This document shows positions 5,998 through 12,264 of a stretch of 20,027 nt of DNA, in pieces. The stretch spans positions 1 to 20,027 of the forward strand of contig JAJRUK010000397.1 of assembly GCA_024277835.1 (NCBI GenBank), written 5' to 3'. The position numbers were made by a program, and so were the translations under genes. Under the pieces are notes generated by a model. It was given only the letters and a program-made list of their open reading frames with translations. It was not told the origin of the DNA and ran no database searches. Position 1 is the first letter of the stretch. Every line of letters starts with the position of its first letter. Source of the stretch: Planctomycetota bacterium. Its GTDB lineage: Bacteria; Planctomycetota; Phycisphaerae; UBA1845.

Positions 5998-8304
5998 ATG
6001 CCAAACGATCCTGAGACGGCTTCTGCTGTTGTGACTCGGTTGAAGGAGCATTGCGAGCTTCGGCCTAAGCTTGCGGAGCGAATTCATCGTGAGCTGATGA
6101 TGGAGCTTCATCGTCGTGGGATTGTGACGATCGACGAAATTAACGATCTGGCGCGTGCGAAGCTTGGCGAGGAGCCGGAAGAGGTCGTGCTCGATCCGAA
6201 TCAGCCAGAGCACGATCGCTGGGACGAGCGCGAGCGGGAGTCGATCGAGGCGATCACAATCGAAAAGGTTTCGGAACATTTTTCGCTGGGCGATGTTGAT
6301 GACCTAGTCAATCTGACACTAAAGCGCGAGGAAGTTTATAGTCTTGAAAATGTCGTCGCTGGCGGAACGGTTTCGTTTCGCGAGCTGGCGGACAAGGTGC
6401 AACGTTTTTGTCAGCTACCATTGGGGGAGACGCGACTTGCACCTGCCGAGGTGATTGGCACGCGGGTTGCGCTGACGCGACACTTGATGAGCGATCAACT
6501 TGAGTTTATCGCGATCGCAAAGAACCACTTGACGATACGCCATTTCGATGACATTTCGCGGCGGCTCATTGGTAGCGATAACGGGATGGGGCGGATTGGC
6601 GGGAAGGCCGGGGGGATGATTCTTGCCCATGCGATACTCGCTGAGAAGGAAAAGGGGGATGAATATCTTCCGCTAGCAACGCCGGAGTCTTATTACCTTC
6701 GTAGTGATGTCGTTGAGGACTTTCTGCGCCTGAACCGGTTGGATGAATATCAGAATCAAAAATACAAGCCAATCGAGGATGTCGCTCGCGAATATCCGCT
6801 GATCAAGGGCGTTTTTCGCAACAGCGAGTTTCCGCTGAAGATCGTGCATCAGCTGCGCAAAGTTCTTGACGAGATGGGGACGCATCCTCTGGTGGTACGA
6901 TCGTCGAGTTTGCTTGAGGATCGTTTGGGGACGAGCTTTTGCGGTAAGTATGCGAGTGTTTTTGTGGCGAATCAGGGTTCGCTGGAGCATCGTCTGCGCG
7001 CGCTGCTTGGGGCGATTGCGGAGGTCTATGCCAGCGTGATGGGGCCTGACCCGATTCTGTATCGCCGCGAGCATAATCTGATTGACTATGTGGAAGAGAT
7101 GGCTGTCTTGATCCAGAAGGCCGTCGGGTTTCGGATGGGCGACTTTTTTCTTCCGGCGTTTGCGGGGGTTGCGTTTTCGCGAAATGAGTATCGATGGTCG
7201 CCGCGGATCAAGCGCGAGGACGGATTGCTTCGTTTTGTAATGGGATTGGGCACGCGGGCGGTGGACCGGGCCGGGTCGGATTATCCGCGGATGGTCGCGC
7301 TGGGTGAGCCGACGCTTCGTCCGGAGTCTACGGTTGAGGAGCGATTGCGCGTGTCTCAGCGAACCGTTGACGTGATCGATATGAAGAAGAATCGCCTGCG
7401 TTCGATTGGGCTGGAGGAGCTATTTGCCTCGGGGACGCAGTTTCCCATGCTCGATAAGATTATTTCGGTGCATCGCGATCGAGAGCTTTATACGCCGGCA
7501 AGTATCATCGTGGATGGCGAGCCGTCGCAATTTTGCATCACGTTTGACAAGCTGTTGCGCGAGACGCCGTTTGTGGAGCGAATGCAAAACTTACTGAGAA
7601 GACTGGAGCCGGAGTATGGCGGGCCTGTCGATATGGAGTTCGCCTGCGATGGCGAAAAACTCTACGTCGTGCAGTGTCGGACGTTGTCACAGTCTGCCGA
7701 GCGCGGTCCGGTGAAGATTCCAAAGGGGATTCCGCCGGCTGACGTTGTGTTTGATGCACACAAGTATGTACGAACGGATTTGATTGAAGGACTTGAGTAC
7801 ATCGTTTACGTCCCCACGGGCGTATATGACGAAATCGAAACGCGTGAGGAGCGGACGGAGGTGGCGCGCGTTGTCGGGCGGATCAATCATAAGCTGCCAG
7901 CGAAGTCGTTTGTGTTGATTGGTCCGGGGCGATGGGGGAGTGTTGATATATTGCTCGGGGTGCCGGTGCGGTATGCGGACATCAATCGGTGTCGGGTATT
8001 GATCGAGGTTTCGCGGATCAAGGATGGGTTTACGCCGGAAGTTTCGTTTGGGACGCACTTTTTTCAGGATCTGGTCGAGGCCGGGATTGATTACTTGCCG
8101 CTGTATCCGGATGAGGAAGAAAATCGGTTTAACGAGGCGTTCTTGATGCAATCGGCGAACAAGATGGCGGAGATCGTTCCGGCGGACGCGGATTTTGAGA
8201 AGGCGGTGCGGGTGATTCATGTTCCGTCGGTGGCGAAGGGGCGGAAGCTGACGATCGCGATGGACGGGGATACAGATGTCGCGGTTGCGTACTTGAAGGG
8301 GTAG
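5998..8304 (+). CDS. PEP/pyruvate-binding (PPDK_N-type) protein without phosphohistidine or PEP domain
   Basis: 768 residues. A helical N-terminal part (1-190) is followed by the ATP-grasp-like nucleotide-binding domain of pyruvate phosphate dikinase and PEP synthase at about 195-565. Seen: GRIGGKAGGM at 198-207, LVVRSSSLLED at 298-308 with TSFCGKYAS, and GGPVDMEFACDGEKLYVVQCR at 541-561, split here as the GGPVDMEF and LYVVQCR signatures. The phosphohistidine swivel domain and the PEP-binding barrel of true PEP synthase are absent. Instead there is a C-terminal domain (about 600-768) with IGPGRWGSVD at 641-650, LGVPVRYADI and FGTHFFQDL at 684-692. This architecture is known from several phyla but has no assigned reaction. 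The start is firm because GAGGA sits 3-8 bases upstream. The next gene follows after 115 bases containing a repeat hairpin. A role in ATP-dependent phosphotransfer is inferred, not shown. Confidence 0.85.
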   Translation: MPNDPETASAVVTRLKEHCELRPKLAERIHRELMMELHRRGIVTIDEINDLARAKLGEEPEEVVLDPNQPEHDRWDERERESIEAITIEKVSEHFSLGDVDDLVNLTLKREEVYSLENVVAGGTVSFRELADKVQRFCQLPLGETRLAPAEVIGTRVALTRHLMSDQLEFIAIAKNHLTIRHFDDISRRLIGSDNGMGRIGGKAGGMILAHAILAEKEKGDEYLPLATPESYYLRSDVVEDFLRLNRLDEYQNQKYKPIEDVAREYPLIKGVFRNSEFPLKIVHQLRKVLDEMGTHPLVVRSSSLLEDRLGTSFCGKYASVFVANQGSLEHRLRALLGAIAEVYASVMGPDPILYRREHNLIDYVEEMAVLIQKAVGFRMGDFFLPAFAGVAFSRNEYRWSPRIKREDGLLRFVMGLGTRAVDRAGSDYPRMVALGEPTLRPESTVEERLRVSQRTVDVIDMKKNRLRSIGLEELFASGTQFPMLDKIISVHRDRELYTPASIIVDGEPSQFCITFDKLLRETPFVERMQNLLRRLEPEYGGPVDMEFACDGEKLYVVQCRTLSQSAERGPVKIPKGIPPADVVFDAHKYVRTDLIEGLEYIVYVPTGVYDEIETREERTEVARVVGRINHKLPAKSFVLIGPGRWGSVDILLGVPVRYADINRCRVLIEVSRIKDGFTPEVSFGTHFFQDLVEAGIDYLPLYPDEEENRFNEAFLMQSANKMAEIVPADADFEKAVRVIHVPSVAKGRKLTIAMDGDTDVAVAYLKG

Positions 8305-8348
8305 CGGCGATCGAGCGGCAAATGCGAAGCACCCATGCGTCCGAACGT

Positions 8349-8371
8349 CCGCGCGGGCTAAAGCCACGCGG
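8349..8371. repeat. Imperfect hairpin sharing a 14-base block with 11037-11050
   Basis: CCGCG/CGCGG arms enclose a GGCT-AA-AGCC inner stem, 45 bases after the stop of the dikinase-like gene. The 14 bases TCCGCGCGGGCTAA (8348-8361) recur exactly at 11037-11050. It could terminate transcription, but no T-run follows. Confidence 0.5.
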
Positions 8372-8419
8372 CTCGGGGGCAGGCGCGTGTTGAGTACTGG
8401 TTAGCAGGGAGAGTTTCTT

Positions 8420-9769
8420 ATGAATCGTTGTTTTGTAGTTTCGTGTGCGTTGGCGTTGTTTTGTTGCGTTCCTTGCTTCGCTGAAAAGGGCACGACGGTT
8501 CATTGGCCTCAGTTTCGGGGGGCGGGGGCGAGCGGGGTTGCGCGCGGGGCGGTGCCGACGAAGTGGGATGCGACGACAGGTGAAAACATCAAGTGGAAGA
8601 CGGCGATCCCTGGACTCGGGCACTCCTCGCCGATCATCTGGGGCGACCAGCTCTTCGTAACCACAGCCATCAGCGGAATGAAGAACCCTGAGTTAAAGGT
8701 CGGTCTGTACGGGAACATCGCTCCGGTTCAAGACGACACCGCCCATAGCTATCGCGTGTACTGCCTTGATAAAAATACCGGAAAGATTCTGTGGGACAAG
8801 GAAGCGTTCAACGGGGTTCCAAAAGTGAAGCGCCACACGAAGGCGACGCACGCGAATTGTACGCCCGCGACGGATGGGAAGCATGTCGTTGCGTTCTTCG
8901 GGTCGGAGGGGCTGTACTGTTATTCGATGACTGGCGAGCTGCTTTGGAAGAAAAGCTTTGGTGTGCTTGATAGCGGGTACTACGTTGTGCCGATGGCCCA
9001 GTGGGAATTCGCAGCCAGTCCGGTGATCTACAAGGACAAAGTGATCGTTCAGTGCGACGTGCAGAAGAATTCGTTTATCGCGGCGCTATCGATCAAGGAC
9101 GGGAAAGAGCTTTGGCGGGTGAAGCGGGATGAAGTGCCAACGTGGGGCACGCCGACTGTGTATGAAGGCAAGGGACCTGCGCAGGTGCTCGCGAATGGTT
9201 ATCGTCACATCGGCGGGTACGACATCAACACGGGCGAGGAAATCTGGAAGATGACCGGGACGGGGGATATTCCAACGCCCACGCCGATTGTTGGCGACGA
9301 GTTGTTTTATTTCACGACGGGCCACGGCGGGGGGAACCCGATTTATGCGGTGCGAAGTAACGCGACGGGGGACATTAGTCTTGGCGAGGGTGAGACGTCG
9401 AACGGTTATATTCAGTGGAGTCACGGACGAACGGGGAACTACATGCAGACGCCGCTGCTCTATGGCGACAAACTCTTTACGTGTCGCGATAACGGGATTC
9501 AGGCGTGCTACGACGCGAAAACGGGAAAGAAGATTTTCAAGCAGCGACTCGGGACCGGGCGGACGGGGTTTACCGCGTCGCCGGTGGCAGCGGATGGGAA
9601 GGTTTTCTGGTCGAGCGAAGAGGGGGATGTGTATGTTGTTCCGGTTGGGACCGAAAAGGGCGTCTTGTCCGTGAACCCGATGGGCGAGGTGCTGATGTCC
9701 ACACCGGCGATCTCGGAAGGGCAAATTTTCTTTCGCGGAGAGAAGCACGTTTTCTGCGTTGGGGAGTAA
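8420..9769 (+). CDS. Secreted PQQ-like beta-propeller repeat protein
   Basis: 449 residues, exported. A Sec signal peptide covers residues 1-21 (hydrophobic CALALFCCV core, probable cut after CFA, before EKG). The mature protein has repeated propeller blades of the PQQ/BamB type: GENIKWKTAIPG, NTGKILWDKEAF, TGELLWKKSF, KDGKELWRVKRD, NTGEEIWKM and KTGKKIFKQRL, each with a Trp or Phe after a G-x-x-x motif. No enzyme-specific residues were recognised, so it may be a scaffold or binding protein of the cell envelope and not a quinoprotein dehydrogenase. Such proteins are abundant in planctomycetes. The start has AGGGAG at 8406-8411, 8 bases before the ATG. The stop is only 6 bases from the stop of the convergent crotonase gene. 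Confidence 0.88.
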   Translation: MNRCFVVSCALALFCCVPCFAEKGTTVHWPQFRGAGASGVARGAVPTKWDATTGENIKWKTAIPGLGHSSPIIWGDQLFVTTAISGMKNPELKVGLYGNIAPVQDDTAHSYRVYCLDKNTGKILWDKEAFNGVPKVKRHTKATHANCTPATDGKHVVAFFGSEGLYCYSMTGELLWKKSFGVLDSGYYVVPMAQWEFAASPVIYKDKVIVQCDVQKNSFIAALSIKDGKELWRVKRDEVPTWGTPTVYEGKGPAQVLANGYRHIGGYDINTGEEIWKMTGTGDIPTPTPIVGDELFYFTTGHGGGNPIYAVRSNATGDISLGEGETSNGYIQWSHGRTGNYMQTPLLYGDKLFTCRDNGIQACYDAKTGKKIFKQRLGTGRTGFTASPVAADGKVFWSSEEGDVYVVPVGTEKGVLSVNPMGEVLMSTPAISEGQIFFRGEKHVFCVGE

Positions 9770-9775
9770 GTCGCA

Positions 9776-10534
9776 TCAGCTTGGGCGACCGAAGCGATCG
9801 CGAAGATGTTTGATGAGATTCGCGACGGCCTCTGGATTGACGGCGCTATCGATGCGGGTGCTTACTTCCTGAAGGACGGCAGGGGCGATCGTTCTGGGAG
9901 GCGCGTTTGTTGGTTGGGCGTTTGAGTGTTGCATTTTTCGCGCTGCACGATCAAGGGCGATTGTCAATTCGTCTTGATTCTCTATCACATCGTCGATGAG
10001 ACCTACTGATATTGCGGCGCTGGCGCTCAATAAGCAGCCTCGCAGCGAATCCATTTTCTCGATAGGAAGGTTTCTTCGTACCGCGAGGATGGGCGGAAGA
10101 ATAGAGGCCATCGGTTTGTAGAACTCGTCGCCGGGGATCATGAACGTTGCGCTCGGGTGAGCGATGACGCGGTCGGCGCAACATGCGAGTGCAACGCCGC
10201 CCGCGCGGGCGGGGCCTTGGACGTAGGCGATTGTAGTGCTCGGGTGGTTGGCGAGTACGACGAGAAACTTGACGAGTTCTTGAAGGTGCGTCTTCGGTGA
10301 GGTTGCATTCGCGAGTTCTTTCAGGTCCAGGCCTGCGCAAAACGCGGGCGGGGTCGCGCTGATGAGAATTGGCTGATCGCCGGCGCTTGCGATTGAAGCT
10401 GTGAGTGCTGCAAGGGTTTGCAGGTCGAGTGCATTTCTTTTGTTGGGTCGATTCAGCGTGATGGATCGATGGGGTGGGCTGGTCTTGTCGCGGATGATGA
10501 TCCGGTCATCGTTTGGAATCGTGTTTGTGGACAT
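9776..10534 (-). CDS. Crotonase (enoyl-CoA hydratase/isomerase) family protein lacking both usual Glu
   Basis: 252 residues of the crotonase fold, which acts on acyl-CoA thioesters. The oxyanion-hole segments are present: AFCAGLDLKEL at 64-74 and QGPARAGGVALACCADRVIA from 106, where AGG gives the second NH. Aligned with rat mitochondrial enoyl-CoA hydratase, the two catalytic glutamates (144 and 164) fall on Ala115 and Gly135 here, although D136-E137 follow directly. Hydratase activity in the usual form is therefore doubtful, and the substrate is unknown. It lies 28 bases after the DUF2007 gene on the same strand and is probably its operon partner. No fatty-acid or leucine degradation genes are near. 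The family call is firm; the function is not. Confidence 0.85.
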   Translation of the reverse strand: MSTNTIPNDDRIIIRDKTSPPHRSITLNRPNKRNALDLQTLAALTASIASAGDQPILISATPPAFCAGLDLKELANATSPKTHLQELVKFLVVLANHPSTTIAYVQGPARAGGVALACCADRVIAHPSATFMIPGDEFYKPMASILPPILAVRRNLPIEKMDSLRGCLLSASAAISVGLIDDVIENQDELTIALDRAARKMQHSNAQPTNAPPRTIAPAVLQEVSTRIDSAVNPEAVANLIKHLRDRFGRPS

Positions 10535-10562
10535 CGGTTGCGCTCTGCCTGTGGGTGCAAAG

Positions 10563-10943
10563 CTACATCTCGGGGATGTCTAAGTATTCGCCGCAGTCGG
10601 GGCATGTTTCTGTCGAACCGGCGCTGGAGAGCGGGAACGACAGGACAGCGTTGCATGCGTCGCAGGTGGTGTCGATGAGCAGATCATCGACGGGCAGGGG
10701 GTGTTCTGCCTCGACTTGCCGATCATGCTTTTCGAGCAAAATCTTCGCCTGCTCAGCTGTTTCGTCGTCGGCGACGCAGACCTCAATGCCGCGCTTGCTC
10801 CGAAGTCCGTCAATGGGGAGCGTTTCCGCGGTGAGTCGGTTCTTAACGAATGCAGGGACGCCCTGTTCTTCGAGCCACGCGGTGACGATATCCGCCTCGG
10901 ACACGGTGGCAGCATGATGAACGCAGACCATTTCACCGGACAT
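10563..10943 (-). CDS. DUF2007 protein with C-terminal zinc ribbon
   Basis: 126 residues. Residues 5-75 (MVCVHHAATVSEADIVTAWL...GIEVCVADDETAEQA) match the DUF2007 'putative signal transducing protein' fold, a small alpha-beta domain of unknown role. Residues 94-117 hold C94/C97 (CDAC) and C114/C117 (CPDC), a likely zinc ribbon. The ATG at 10941-10943 is preferred over an upstream in-frame TTG (10979) because a TTGACA-N17-GATCCT promoter ends 7 bases before it; the TTG start would lie within the -35 box. It is the first gene of a probable two-gene unit with the crotonase. Nothing in it shows a catalytic activity. Confidence 0.8.
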   Translation of the reverse strand: MSGEMVCVHHAATVSEADIVTAWLEEQGVPAFVKNRLTAETLPIDGLRSKRGIEVCVADDETAEQAKILLEKHDRQVEAEHPLPVDDLLIDTTCDACNAVLSFPLSSAGSTETCPDCGEYLDIPEM

Positions 10944-10979
10944 GCTTCGCAGGATCGCGCACCGGAGCGAAGATGTCAA
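10944..10979 (-). promoter_or_regulatory. Promoter of the DUF2007-crotonase unit, predicted leaderless
   Basis: Minus strand: a perfect TTGACA at 10979-10974, a 17-base spacer, GATCCT at 10956-10951, then 7 bases to the ATG. The -35 box is consensus; the -10 box matches TATAAT at three positions. No Shine-Dalgarno site precedes the ATG. Confidence 0.55.
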
Positions 10980-11036
10980 CTATGATTCGGGTGGTTTTTA
11001 TCCGTCGATATTCGGGCGTGCCTCGGCGTTTGTGGC

Positions 11037-11160
11037 TCCGCGCGGGCTAACTCAGGGGGTGTCTTTGTGCGAGCGGCATGGCCACGCTGCGCTTGGCCAT
11101 GGCACCTGGCATGTCCGCTCCCTCACGGTCGCGGCTCGGGTCGGATCGGATCGGATCGGA
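11037..11160. repeat. Cluster of intergenic repeats and palindromes
   Basis: The 252-base gap 10944-11195 lies between ppiC's stop and the DUF2007 gene. It contains the 14-base block shared with 8348-8361 (11037-11050), a hairpin with perfect 8-bp arms CATGGCCA/TGGCCATG (11077-11101, 9-base loop), the 22-base repeat shared with 5822-5843 (11116-11137, one mismatch), and four tandem copies of TCGGA (11141-11160). No gene was seen. An open frame across it is only repeat sequence. Confidence 0.7.
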
Positions 11161-11195
11161 TGCATTACACGCGAAGCTTGAGCGTGGATGTCTCA

Positions 11196-12251
11196 CTAGG
11201 GGAATCTGACGTCTGCTTTCGCCCGGAGTTCGGAGACGTACGCACCGCTGAGGGATTCGACGCGGGAGCCTTGGATTTCGTATCGGATCCAGTCGGCTAC
11301 GTCTTTGAGGGGGATGATTTTTTCTTCGCTGCGACCGGTGACTTTGATAATGTGGTAGCCAAATCTCGTTTCGACCACGTCGCTGACCTGTCCGACCTTG
11401 AGTGCGAAGGCGGCGTCGGCGAAGGGGCGGACCATCGCACCTTCGCGCGGGAAGAAGCCGACGTCGCCGCCTTTTTGGGCGGTGGGTCCGGTGGAGTGGG
11501 TTGCGGCGAGCGCGGCGAAGTCAACGCCGTCTTTTTTTGCTTCGATCGCGATCTTTTCGGCTTTCTTCTTGGCCTCTTGTTTGTCCTCGTCTGTCGTGAG
11601 GTCTTTGGTGCCGATGAGGATGTGACTCGCTCGGACCTGTTCCGGGGTGATGTAGTTTTTGGTTTTCTTTGCTTCGTATTGCTCGCGGATTTGCTGGTCG
11701 GTGACTTTCATGTCTTCAGGGTAGCGTTTTTCGAGGACCCTGATGACGCGGACGGATTGGCGGTATTTAGGGTCGCTTGCCTGTATCTTGATGGCGTCTT
11801 CAAGCGAAGCGCCTCGCGTTTCGCGCATGCGGCGGGCGTATTCGTCGCGGGTGAGGTTCATTTTACGCAGGGCGTTGTCAAGTCCGCTTTCGATGTAACT
11901 TCGGTACTCTTTTTCCGAGACGGAGAGGCCCAGTTTTTCAAAGGCGGCGTCGAGCAGGTATTGATCGACGAGCGTGTTGATGACTTCGGGTTCAATTTTT
12001 TCGCGGGCCATCTCGACCATGTCGGGCGGGGGAAGTCTTCCGCCGGATTGCTGCTTGATGAAACCGAGAACAACCTCATCGACCGCGCTTTGATAGATGG
12101 GATGGTCGTTGACGTAGATGGTCACGGGGTCGAGGTCGCCGGGTGCTGGCGAATTCTTAGCGTCATCTTGCTGCGCAACCGCAATTGATACGACGGAGGC
12201 GAAGATAGCGGTGGTTGTGACGGCGAATCGTCGGAATTTATTGATTCTCAT
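11196..12251 (-). CDS. Secreted SurA/PpiC-type peptidyl-prolyl isomerase
   Basis: 351 residues. A signal peptide covers about residues 1-26 (positively charged RINKFRR, hydrophobic stretch, AVA cut before QQDD), so the protein works in the periplasm. A SurA-like helical N-region (about 45-175) with an insertion of basic helices is followed by a parvulin domain at about 205-306: VRASHILIG with H210, DFAALAATHS, GGDVGFFPREGAM, and FGYHIIKV with H300. These are the usual rotamase residues. It isomerises X-Pro bonds and chaperones exported proteins. The start lies 13 bases after the acnA stop on the same strand, so it is probably cotranscribed with aconitase. No BAM genes are near. Confidence 0.9.
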   Translation of the reverse strand: MRINKFRRFAVTTTAIFASVVSIAVAQQDDAKNSPAPGDLDPVTIYVNDHPIYQSAVDEVVLGFIKQQSGGRLPPPDMVEMAREKIEPEVINTLVDQYLLDAAFEKLGLSVSEKEYRSYIESGLDNALRKMNLTRDEYARRMRETRGASLEDAIKIQASDPKYRQSVRVIRVLEKRYPEDMKVTDQQIREQYEAKKTKNYITPEQVRASHILIGTKDLTTDEDKQEAKKKAEKIAIEAKKDGVDFAALAATHSTGPTAQKGGDVGFFPREGAMVRPFADAAFALKVGQVSDVVETRFGYHIIKVTGRSEEKIIPLKDVADWIRYEIQGSRVESLSGAYVSELRAKADVRFP

Positions 12252-12264
12252 CGTTTGCTAGAAC

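Noticed and set aside
10944..11181. 79-codon plus-strand frame through the intergenic region
   Set aside because: It translates repeat and palindrome sequence and has no ribosome binding site or family features.
11067..12188. Open frame of 373 codons on the plus strand
   Set aside because: It lies opposite the clear parvulin gene, starts inside intergenic repeats, and its Phe/Asp/Gly-rich composition is what an antisense frame of this GC-biased gene gives.
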